From the NCBI GenBank assembly GCA_027924585.1, contig BSBM01000321.1, positions 1,439,001 through 1,503,000 of the forward strand: a DNA stretch of 64,000 bases, written 5' to 3'. The position numbers were made by a program, and so were the translations under genes. This DNA is from Larix kaempferi (Eukaryota > Streptophyta > Pinopsida > Pinales > Pinaceae). Each line of letters begins with the position of its first letter. Position 1 is the first letter of the stretch. Shown piece after piece: positions 23,701 to 34,194 of the stretch. Below the pieces are notes generated by a model, which ran no database searches, had not been told where the DNA came from, and was given only the letters and a program-made list of their open reading frames with translations.

Positions 23701-24642
23701 GTGATGAATGTAGAATTTAATGCACTAGAGATGAATCCTTATGTCCGAGAGAATTCAACCATATTCAACAAATCCAAACCCATAATGTCAAAGAAATGCA
23801 GGAACAGTTCAACTGTCCATCCACTGGGCCCTGGGATCTTTTCTTTGGAAAATACCTTCAAAGTGTCTTCAATCTCAGTCAAGGTAACATGTTTTCCCAA
23901 TTCAGCAGCATCATGGTCATCAAAGAAAACTGGGAACAATGTGACATTGTTCAACTGTGCACTTAAATCATATTGTCCCGTATTTGAAAAAATGATACAG
24001 AAAAATATTTTTGCAGATGCTTGCAACTTTTCAAGACCACTAATTTTACTTCCACCATCATCAGAAAGTTCCAAGATATTATTGAAATTTCTCCGACTAA
24101 AAGCAAAAGAGTGAAAAAAAATTGTGTTTTTGTCCCTTGAGCCAATCCAAAGGGATCGACTTTTTAGTCCCCATTCCATTTCTTCCTGTAGGAGGATCTA
24201 TTCTTTCCTATGTTCCAGATCCTTCATAAGAGTAAAGTCACTATCGCATAAATGCATACCCAAACTTCTAAGATGAAGGTCTTGTAATTTTTTCTCCAAA
24301 TCAACCAAAACCTATTTGTCCAATGCTTTCTGCTTTTTAATCCATTTAGTAACAACAGCTTTAAGTTTCCTTAGTTTAAAAACTAGTAAATCCATAGGAT
24401 CATAGTTTCATCAATATCAAAAGTTGTCCAGAAGTGCCGAATCATGAGACATAACTCATCCGTTTGTAACCAAGAGCTGTTGAATTTAAACGGAAGTTTA
24501 GGCATCTGACTAGCCTCATCCAATTGCAAAAAGATCGGCCAATGATCTGAAAATTTAGCATCACCCACCCATGATCTATAACGCAAAAAATGCTGGAGTA
24601 ATGATGACTTAATAAGAAATCTATATTTAAAATATAAAACAT
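20790..24642 (-). mobile_element. L1-type LINE, 5'-truncated
   Basis: On - the order is endonuclease end, reverse transcriptase, zf-RVT, RNase H. The remaining endonuclease tail shows the SDHWP motif near 24530. The 5' end is lost at about 24640. A T9 run on + near 20791-20799 may be the reverse of the poly(A) tail. The coding part is described separately. Confidence 0.85.
21087..24179 (-). pseudogene. LINE ORF2: RT, zf-RVT, RNase H
   Basis: One reading frame on - extends across 3.1 kb with no frameshift but several stops (near 23739, 22770, 22464, 21705, 21402). Reverse transcriptase motifs are FGDFRPISLCNLVYK, LEKAYDRVDW, GICQGFPLSPLLF and the catalytic HILFVDDVLL (FVDD in place of FADD). 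The zf-RVT part contains KLKCFMWQAL and a CVLC...H segment. The RNase H part ends with LSFEHIYRHHNTVANKLSK. The enzyme would nick and copy target DNA for retrotransposition. Nonsense-only decay over this length implies a fairly recent loss compared with its neighbours. Confidence 0.9.
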
Positions 24643-25199
24643 TCTAAAAAGTCACCAAAAAAGTATAAGTGATATTGTGGTGCGAAGTAGAATGATTGAA
24701 GGATTCATAAAAGAAGTTTGACGTTTAAGAAACCGTGTTTTACTTTATAAACAAGTAAAAGAAAAAAGTTTGTTTGGCATATCACGATGGCAAATTGTTA
24801 TAATATAATAACTATGACTCAAAATACTTGGAGGACACAATGTTGTGATGGCGTAGTCACCCTTATAGTAAAGTAAATGAGTATAGTAGAATTATATGTG
24901 TATAGAAATAATTTGTTGTTGTTGTTGCTTTTAGAAAAAATGTTATAGCTTAGATTTTATTAAAAATCAAACCATATTGTTCATATGAAAAAAGCCATAC
25001 ATTCCATTCCTCCAGTAATAGTATGTTGTCAACATCATGTCCCTTATACATAGCATTACATATATATCTTCCAGCCATATATAAACTTCAAATCTTTAAA
25101 AAAATGATCAATATGATTCTACATTGTAGGTTCTTCACAAAAAAGTGTGTCAAACATCCACCAAATATCCATTAGGCACATGTAGCACAAGCTAAGAAA
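24643..25199. other. Spacer between LINEs
   Basis: AT-rich, no gene seen; may include the 3' UTR of the LINE on the right. Confidence 0.5.
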
Positions 25200-26997
25200 T
25201 CAGATAAACATGGGACTCGAATCATGTTCCTTTATGGTATCTTTGTGTATTTCCCATACAAGTGTGCATCCTTCAGAAAGAAAAAGTGCTTGTTTGGAGA
25301 GGAGATATGCTTCAATGTTTTGTTCCCTGTAAATGTGGTGGAATGAAAGGTCTTCAAAGAAATCTAGAGTATTGCAAATAACATCATATATAGGCCTGAG
25401 GAATATATTCTTGGGTGGCCTTCTAGAAATGGGACATTCAATGACAAGAAGTGAGTCCCCATAAAATTGAAGTGATTTCACTCCAAGAGAAATAGTCGTT
25501 TGATGATCTTGTAGATAGCAATAAATTATGCTTTGTTGTTTGTAGCAGGTCCAATGTTTGTTGATATTTTATACCAATGGTTGTCAGAGAGATATAGTAT
25601 TCCACCAATGCCCCCATAACAAGGACTACCTTGCGTTGCACCATCAAAGAAGCATCAAGGATTATATTTACCATATATTTCCTTTGAAATATTCCTCCCC
25701 ATGGGTTCTGTTCGGAGCTAAGGAAAATGTGTCAGGAAAGCAAGACTCTTAGCAGCATAAATGTGTGATGGGATATAGATATTCTAGAATATCAATTTAT
25801 TCTGGGCTAACCATGCACCCCATATCATGAGAACATGAAGAGCTCTATAGACTGTATAAGTTGGATTATTCAACCAATTCTAGAATACATCATAGATCTC
25901 CTCCCCATCCCAATGGAAGTTTTTCCCTGTAACCAAGGCTGCAAACTGCCACATGTCCTTCATATAGGAACATCTGATGAATATTTGATTAATGGAATCC
26001 TCATCCATTCTACATAATGAGCATCCATGTGTCCCATTTCAAAAGAACCTCTTGATATGGTTCCAAACAGGAATTTTTCCATCCAGAGGAAGCCACATAA
26101 AGAGTTTGTTCTTTAGTGGATAGTTGATTTCCCAAACCACCTTGTTCCACCACGCTAGAGGGTTGTGTTCTTCCTCCTCTCTCAGATTCCGATAACCAGT
26201 CTTCATCTAATAGATGCCTTCAACCTCATTTTTGGCCCAAATTAATTGGTCCTTTTCATTGACAAGAGTAATATGATTGTTTTTTAGATCCTTTATGTAG
26301 TTGTCCCACTTTTATTTCTTGTCATTCACAAAGCCCATATGATCAAACGTTAAACATTATTTCTAAAGCACACTAGAATTGATTCAGTCTTGAATCTGAT
26401 TTAGGAAAACAAATCCTCTATCAATGAGAGAGTCAACCATAGCCATTGATAACCTATATGAAGAAGTGTAACCAATCCAAGGGTATATGCCTAGTCTAAT
26501 AGATCTTCCATTGCCAATTTTCCAGTTTATCAAATCATCAATAATGTCAAATGTAGAGAGCATAGCCTTCCACATAATTGACGCATTCCTCATCGGTTTA
26601 GGACTTGACTAGATCCATTTCAAAACAGACATAGGATGCATATATTTAATATGAATAATTTTGACCCAAAGACCTATGCCCTGCACCCGACATGAAATCC
26701 TTTTAGCTGCAACTGATTTTAAGAAGCACAAGTTATGCTTAAGACCCCATCCACCAAGTTTTTTAGGTAGAGTGAGTATGTTCCATGATATCTAGTGGAA
26801 GGATTTTTACCCATAATAGTATTTCTCCACTACAAACTAAAGCAAAGCTTCCTAATGTAATCAAGAACACCTGAAGGTACATGTGCAAGTGTAACCTATT
26901 ACACAAGGATGCCTCCTAAAATAGACTTCATAAGGATCAATCTTCCTGCTTTGGAAAACCATTTGTTGTGCCATAGGTTCAGTTTACTTTAAATTTT
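25200..26997 (-). mobile_element. L1-type LINE fragment cut by a gypsy LTR
   Basis: On - the order is RT thumb region (WFSKAGRLILMKSILGG near 26950), then WKIGNGRSIRLGIYPWIG at 26520, zf-RVT (NKLFMWLPLDGKIPVW, CSLCRMDEDS), and RNase H (CFFDGATQGSPCYGGIG, then FHHIYREQNIEAYLLSKQA). Many stops and some frame changes are present. The upstream RT is missing because the element is interrupted at 26998 by the LTR of the outer gypsy element. It is a different copy and subfamily from the LINE at 20.8-24.6 kb. Confidence 0.85.
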
Positions 26998-27507
26998 TGT
27001 CATGTACCCAACCCCAAAACCAAGGCCAATGTCACTGGGAAACCCAAGGGAAGGCTGAATCAAGGTAAATGCACATCTGAATAAGGTTATCTAGGGCTAG
27101 GCCATCATGCTAACAAACCATTTTAAAGACAAAGCAACTTGTGATACATATCATTTTCCATATGCACATGTTATGCAAGGTAAATGCAAGCATTAATGTA
27201 AACATATTTGAGCAAGCTATTGGCATGTAATCTAACATCAAATAATAAGATCTTCTAAATAATATAACCATTAACAAAATAATATTTGCAAGCTAAATCT
27301 AACAATATAAATAAAAGATCTACATGCTGCCATATTCACCCATATTGACATAGCTAGAAACTAGATCTATTGAATACCACCTACAACCATATTAACATAA
27401 GTGAAACCAGATATGAGGGATACCATCTGAAACCATATAGATTGTAAGAACATAAAATCTCATGGATTTCATATGGTTAGTCGAGAGGCACTCTACAACC
27501 TAGTCTG

Positions 27508-27676
27508 AGGGGGATCTTGTTAGTCGAGTGTTTGTCGATATTGTCGGCCATAAATAACATTTGTATGAGGGAGATCTTGTAAGTCGAGTGTTTGTCGATA
27601 TTGTCGGCCATAAATAACATTTGTATGAGGGATATCTTGTAATTCGAGTGTTTGTCAATATTGTCGTCCATAAACA
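27508..27676. repeat. 60-bp tandem repeat, three copies
   Basis: Units start GAGGGRGATCTTGTAAGTCG and contain GTCGATATTGTCGGCCATAA. Copies start near 27508, 27567 and 27627; the third is the most diverged. Confidence 0.85.
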
Positions 27677-27789
27677 AATAAAAAATATTATGATAATAAA
27701 CAAATAAAAAACATTATGTCGGCCAATAATTAAAATTAAAAAGACGTGTATTTTCAATTGGAATTTTTAATTTTTATCAGCGATCAAAG

Positions 27790-28320
27790 TAGCAATTCAA
27801 GCTGCAGTGTGTAGCTCCCCGTATCCACCCTGAGCCTTCCAACTACTCTCCCGTGACCTCCTCGTGTCCCATTCTCATCCACATCCCTCCTACCCTCCTC
27901 TGCAGACCTCCCCACCCCTCCTCTGCGTCCTCCTCACCTCCCCTCCTCTGTCGCATACCTCCCCTCCTCCTGCGCAACCGTCCTCGCCTCTTCTCTCCTG
28001 TGACCTCCTCCCCTCGCGCCTCCTGCACCATTTTCCTGCACCATTTGCCGCCATCGCTTGCACCATTGGATGCCTACCCCATCCTCCTGCCGTCATCCTC
28101 CCCTCCTCCCACTGTCCTCATCCCCTCTAGCCGTCATCCTCCTCCCCTCCCGCTGCCGCCTGCACCATTCGTCGTCACTGCCTGCACCATTGGCAGCCTA
28201 CCCCAGCCTCTTGCTGTCCTCCTCCCCTCCTCCTGCCATCCTCCTCCCCTCCCACCACGGCTGCACCATTCGCCTACACCATCCTCCATCTTCCATCCTC
28301 CCGCCGCCTACACCAATTTA
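27790..28320. repeat. C-rich, purine-poor minisatellite block
   Basis: The + strand is almost all C and T with few G, built from CTCCTCCCC-type words. An inner period of about 120 bp is marked by CTGCACCATT (near 28032, 28162 and 28260). Long Pro/Ser/Leu open frames on + and Gly/Arg frames on - are by-products of this composition. It is a GC island between very AT-rich blocks. Confidence 0.8.
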
Positions 28321-29430
28321 AAATATTGTTAAATTTATATTAAATTTTAAATTATATATTAATATAGATTTAGATTAATATTTTTTTCAGCCGAAAAAAA
28401 ACGTACTATTGTTATTCATCGAATCAAATAGTACAAAGATATTCACCTCCTCTAAAGAGAGAGATACATTCCTGCATAAGCCACCTCCTCTAAAAGATAG
28501 AGATACATTCTGCATGAGCATGAGAGTGGACCCATAAACTTTTTCGTTTACATCAAAAACATATAACATAATATGTATCAACTAGACTCTTATCCCTACA
28601 GTACAATAACTGTAGGGATAATTATATATTGATTTAAATTTACAGTAATATAATTTATATATTGATTTAAATTTAAATATAAATTATATTTATATTTATA
28701 TTTAAAATTAAAATTAAATATAATTTATATTTAAAATTACATTTAAATATAATTTTGATTTTGATTTATATTTTAGTTTAAATTTGAATTAAAATATAAA
28801 TCAATATTTATATTCAATTTCAACTATATTTTAATATTCTTTAATATATTTATCTCCACAAATATAGTTGTATAATTAATTATATAATCTTTATAAATAA
28901 CAACATTATATGCCTTTATGTAAATCTTTACATAGGCCGTCTTCATTTTTATAGTTACATAGTTTCTCAAATAGTTGTGAGTGATTCAAAAACTATTGGC
29001 CTAGCCTTCCATAAACTATTATATAAAAAATATTTACACTCAAAGATAAAGTAATTTTAAAATGCTATGCATATTCAAACATGTGTTGTTTTCTTATTCA
29101 AACCATAGGGTACATTGTAAGGTTTTTGATAACATTGTTAATTTTACTTAAAAACCAAGAATTAACATTTTAACCATTCAAATTCAACAACTCTTAAGTT
29201 GTTATAATTTTTTTTTTATTTCAAATGCTATTTATATTTACAATGAAAGTTAATTATTTTCTAATAATTATTTTATTATTTAAACTACATGAAATAATAT
29301 TTAAAATTAAATTAACATTTAATTTAAATTTACATTTAAATTAAAATATATATTAATATTTACATATAGGTATATAAGTTCTTTACTATGTATAATAAGA
29401 ACTACATGTGGTATAGTGGTAAGGGTGTTG
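28321..29430. other. Very AT-rich block
   Basis: Mostly ATTTAAAT-type words; no coding frame. Near 29405-29430 a short GTGGTATAGTGGTAAG resembles a tRNA A box but no B box follows. Confidence 0.5.
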
Positions 29431-30973
29431 GGATAATGGGCGTCACCTACAACCATATAAATCATAAGAAAATCAGATCTATAAGCACATATATTTTCGA
29501 AATACAATAAACAAACATATAAAGAAATACTCATCTCAATCATGGGAATATAGCTTCAACAGGACAACGTTCCACCCTGCCATAGACATCTCATGCTCAT
29601 GCATCTTTCAATAATGACATTCACCCCCGAGTTGAGGTCATAGATCCACAGGAGAGGTACTCTCAAACCGATAGGTATGGTGTACTCATCTCAATACTGT
29701 GAACACTACCACACAAAAACAACTGTATCTCAGTCATACGAAAAGTTTTTCCAATGAAACAAAAGGTGTTCCTTACTAGAAACGTTGCTTTGTATGCAAT
29801 GGAATAGGTCTCACAACCCAAAAAATATTATAGACATCTAAACTAGAAGATATGGTTGTTCCCTTCTCAACACCATGAGAAAACCATGCCACACCAAAAA
29901 GACCATATCTTAGACATACATAAATATTTTTCAGTGAAACAAAAAGCATTCCTTACTAAAAATGTCACTTCATGTGTAATGGAATGGGTCTTAGAACCCA
30001 TAAATTATGATAAATAGGTGAACAAGAGCCTATAGTTGTGCCCTTTCCACATTGTCAGAAACCACAACTACACCTTTCTCCATCTAAAGTTTCCCTTCCA
30101 TCTATACTACTTGGTGCAATGGGATTCCCTTCACCACTCAGGTCCCTTGGGACATCACCACCCATCGTCGGGATTCACTTGCATATTTTCAGACAAGCAC
30201 AAGCAATCAGATAATGACGCATGTTGTGTTCTGCAGAGTCAATCTCCAATCCCCATTGAAGGGTCTTCAAACCTCATTACAAGGCCTTCAATATTATGCA
30301 ATACAATGCATCTCTTCCTCAAGAGCATGCATTCCCCAACACAATAGAGAATTCCACTACACTGGAGAGCTCAGAGAGAGACGAAGAAGAATGAACGAGA
30401 GCCCCTTTCCAATCCTTCTATAGCCATTCAAATTCCCAAGGAAGTAAATCCAATTCCAAGTGAGGTAACTCAAATTTACAGGGTGTTACTCAATTCATGA
30501 GAGAGAGGTTACAATTAGAGGTTCACTTTCCCATAATATAAAAAGGTGAAATAGAGAGGGGAGTTACACTTTTTCAAGGGGTGCGGGATAAAAAATAGCT
30601 AGTGAGGGCACACTAGCACACGAGAAGCACCACAAGAGGCTTGGAATAGCCAAGGAGGGCGCACTAACCAAATAATCCCCACTAAACATAAAAGAGGGTG
30701 TAATAGTACCTCCATTAACCAAAATAATAAAAAATAGGGTCGAAAGAGTTATGTTGGGGAGAGCAACAACTCCTAGTCCCCAACACCCTCACATGTGGAA
30801 TCCATGGCCCCCCATTCTCATTCGTTGTCCATGTTGAGCTAGATATTTAATTAAATAATAATAATACTAATTATAATAATAATAATGTCCAAATTCTATA
30901 GTCCTGGCGCCTAATTCCCAATGATAAGCAAAATAATAGCATATTCTCAGGGCTTAACAACTAGGGTATTGCA

Positions 30974-30989
30974 TCCCCCTCCCCCTTAA
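30974..30989 (-). promoter_or_regulatory. Polypurine tract of outer gypsy element
   Basis: On - AAGGGGGAGGGGGA directly precedes the LTR start TGCAATACCC. Confidence 0.8.
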
Positions 30990-31040
30990 AACAATGCATT
31001 GTCCTCGATGCATACTTAATCATACATGCCTTCATGCATT

Positions 31041-31375
31041 TTATAAAAGATGAGGGTATGCCTCCCTCATAGCATCTTCCAACTCCCAAGTAGCATCAAC
31101 AGGACTATAATGGATCCATTGCCCCTTTACCTGCCTCATCTCTCGATTCCGAGGTAACTTGGTTTTTCTAACCAATATTGCAGACTGGTTGCACTAGAAA
31201 ATCCTCTTCCGGTTCCACTTGAAGCAAATTCCAGTCAATCACATGATTAGCATCAGGTGTATACTTTTTCAATGAGGATACATGAAGTACATTATGCACT
31301 TTTATTCAAGCAGGAAATGCAAGCTCATATGCAACAAGACCTATCCACAATATCTTGCATAATGTACAGATGGTC
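31041..31375 (-). pseudogene. gypsy integrase C-terminal remnant
   Basis: On - the sequence reads VAYELAFPA, a TGA (family Trp or other), KVHNVLHVSSLKKY, then after a frameshift RQVKGQWIHYSPVDATWELE and YPHLL, ending at 31041. This is the end of gypsy integrase with its chromodomain-like tail (WxxxxxxxATWExxxxxxxxYP), as in chromovirus-type elements. The catalytic core and the rest of pol are absent between here and the SINE. Confidence 0.8.
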
Positions 31376-32029
31376 TATAACCCCATAGTTGTATCACACA
31401 TTCGACATGAGCATTAGTAACTTTTAGTGATGACTAGTTGCAACATAGATACTAGTCCTTAACATAGTAATTACAAGCATCAACCTATAAAAGCATATTT
31501 CAACCATTAACATTGACTCTTTGCAATCATCAAGACATATGTATTTCTATTATAGAGGTCAAACCTCATCCAATGATAACACTTAGGACTATCATGTCCT
31601 TGTTAATCAAGTCAAACTGAGCCACATAACACCATTCATTTATCAATCACTCCTTTACACAATAAGGATGACCATCAATCATTATTATCGGATTACGGAC
31701 TAGACTAACAAGACACATAAGCATTATTTCTATAGGATTATCATGGCTATATATTCTACACTATCTATTTATTATGCCTTCATATGCATGCTATTCAATA
31801 ACCATTAGAACATCACCAATTATCATATACACCCATGATGCACATTGCCTTCATAGCACTATCATAACTTAAATGCATTTGCGATGATGTACACCTATTC
31901 ACATGATCATAAGATTGATACAAAGTGTATGCGTGTACACACAAATAATTCATATCATTAATATGTAGATTTAACAATATACATAATACTTATTTACAAT
32001 TATATATTTTTATATTTATACCACTCTTT
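31376..32029. other. Non-coding interior of outer gypsy element
   Basis: AT-rich, no frame with a recognised motif; it sits where integrase and reverse transcriptase should be, so the coding region has been deleted or replaced. Confidence 0.5.
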
Positions 32030-32400
32030 AGAAAAGTGACATGTTCTCCTCCAAAATAGATAAGGAGAAGAATCTAGAATAATTAAATGAAACATGCCAC
32101 ATATATTGAAAATAAAAAATAAAGTGGAGAATGGAACCACCATTAAGACAAGTGGCCTATTTCCCAAAAATAGACAAGGAGTTATTCTCATACATTGAAA
32201 AATAAAAAATAAAGAGGAAAATGGAACCACCATTAAAACAAGTGGCCTATTTCCCCAAAATAGGCAAGGAGCTACTCACATGCATGGAAAATAAAAAATA
32301 AAAAGGAAAATGGAACCACTATTCAGACAAGTGGCATATTTCCCCAAAAAAGACAAGGAGCTACTCACATGGTAACCACTACCATCCAAGTGGCATAAAT
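32030..32400. repeat. 90-bp tandem repeat, about four copies
   Basis: Units contain ATGGAACCACCATTAARACA, then AGTGGCCTATTTCCC and GACAAGGAGYTA. ATGGAACCA starts at 32131, 32221 and 32310; a degenerate first copy starts near 32035. Confidence 0.85.
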
Positions 32401-32503
32401 AAGCCTATAAAAGCATGCCATCAATAGAAAATCTAAAATCCAAATAGGGTATAAATTCCACTTAATAAATCATATTAATATTTAATAATAATACTACTAT
32501 ATC

Positions 32504-32584
32504 AGTCAATTCTCGCTAACTCACACGGTTAAGGTGTGGGTCTTGTTAGCAAGGAGACCTGATTTCAATTCCCCTTAGGGGTGA
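32504..32584 (+). mobile_element. tRNA-related SINE, 5' part
   Basis: A polymerase III-like head: an A-box-like TAACTCACACGGTTAAG (about 32517) and a B-box-like GATTTCAATTCC (32561-32572; consensus GGTTCRANYCC). The 13.5-kb gypsy element starts right after it at 32585; the SINE continues at 46085. TATATC at 32498-32503 and at 46257-46262 may be its target-site duplication. Confidence 0.55.
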
Positions 32585-34194
32585 TGTTGGCTTACTATAT
32601 TGTCTTGATGTTTTCTATAAAGACCCAGGTTCTTCACGGTTTCAATGAACCAACAAAACCCCTTTTCACCAGCCCTTTCGGCCACAATCTGCTAACAGAC
32701 CGAGGTCTCACCCGAGGCGAAGTTATGGGGGGGCTATAGAATTTGGTTTCCACAACTGCGTGACGAGTGCTTAAACAGATCTGATAAGCAGCGCACTGAT
32801 GGAATGCGCTGCGAATTGGGGACTTCGCGACGATCACCTTCGTCGCGGCTAACACCCTACGAGCCTAGAAACGCTCGATACAACTTGCACATCCAAGGAC
32901 TGCGCGGCTCGAAACTAGTTCAACACAGGACAGCGGAACAGATGACTGCGTTGTCTCTTGAGACTTAGCTAGTTTCAACAAGTAACAGTTAGTGTTTTCC
33001 CTACTCATCAACTGCCTTAGATGATTTATATTATGACTTATGCAATGTGATGGAGCTCAAAGTACTGCACAATTCCGGTGCTGCGCACTGTGAATACCTT
33101 GTCTATTTAAGTGATTGTCCAACTGATTCATACATTTGCAGACTTAGAATTACTCATGCATTTAGCCTTCACTCAGATATGCGAACTTCACATATTATTC
33201 CCATTTTAATCCTCATGGAAAATACATATAAAGGTAAACACATAAATTGATAGCGAGATCTCAAACATTCATTGGTAAGCAAATAAATAGATGCAAACAT
33301 ATAAACAATCACATAACACAGGAATTTAATGTGGTTCACCCCCAGGATGGGAGATACGTCCACATGAACTGTTTTTTATTAGTCTTAGGGAAGGGTACAA
33401 TAGTTCCAGTCTGCGCACTCAACTTGGAGACTCTCTCCTCTCTCAATAGCCTCTGCGCACACAGCTTGCAAAGCCTTTACAATGGCAGACTCAAAATAGG
33501 TGTCGTTTCAGATTATACAATGAGATTCAACCCAACCTTAACGAGATATCAACAACGAGAGATTATTCAACCCTTTCCCTTACAAAATGGTGCCTATTTA
33601 TAGATCATGCATGTAGGTCATGTATTTACAATATGTAGGAAAAACACCTAAGGTTTCCCAAAATTGTTGCGATTTTCCCTTAACCGGACTACTGGCTTCT
33701 GGTAGCGAATCTTCCATCATGGCCATCCTCTGTGCGTGGTCATGTCGCTTTCAGCCCTCCTGTTGTGCACATGCCAACAGATCACTTTCACCTGGTCATT
33801 CCTTCTCTAACGACCTTATGCGGCTGGTTCATGTAGTGGTTCCTTGCTTGTGCAACCGGTCACTTTCCTCCTCTTTACTCCTTACCCGTCGCTTAGTAAT
33901 CATGGAGCATCTTTACCAAAACTAGACCGCTGATGGTCTAACCAGAATATATGTCGTCTTCCTTCCAATATTCGGCCTTGTCGGATATCCGTAGATCGGC
34001 TCATCGCAGTGCTGTAGTCCCCTGCAATGCCAGACTTCGCATCTCTTCCGACGTTGCACTGCGCTCAACTTCGTAGCTCCCGAAAACTGACTTATTCAAA
34101 AAGTCTTCAGCCTTACTGCGCTTAACTTCACAGTGCAAAAACTTGATTTGCACAAAATTTCCCCACTTGGGCCAGGCCCAATAGGCCCCTAACA
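32585..34194 (-). repeat. 3' LTR of 13.5-kb gypsy element
   Basis: 1,610 bp, TGTTGG...CCTAACA on +. The reverse complement has TATAAATA (plus 33595-33602), about 1 kb from the left edge. Its first 195 bp on - are read in frame by the additional ORF. Confidence 0.93.

Larger units (their letters stand above)
26998..30973 (-). repeat. 3' LTR of outer gypsy element, expanded
   Basis: The left edge TGTCATGT is shared with the 5' LTR at 46689, and similarity runs to about 27446. The right edge TTGCA meets the polypurine tract at 30974. At almost 4 kb it is too long for the family. The stretch 27480-29430 (tandem repeats, C-rich block, AT-rich block) is probably inserted, since ACCATATARATYRTAAGAA-type sequence occurs on both sides (27450 and 29450). 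Confidence 0.65.

Noticed and set aside
27508-27676. CRISPR-like array
   Set aside because: Units are contiguous tandem repeats with no unique spacers, in a plant nuclear context.
27853-28332. Long Pro/Ser/Leu-rich open frames on both strands
   Set aside because: They follow from the C/T-only composition of a minisatellite block; three frames are open at once and no start context or motif is present.
29405-29435. tRNA or SINE head (GTGGTATAGTGGTAAG)
   Set aside because: An A-box-like word alone; no B box at the right distance and no tRNA fold.
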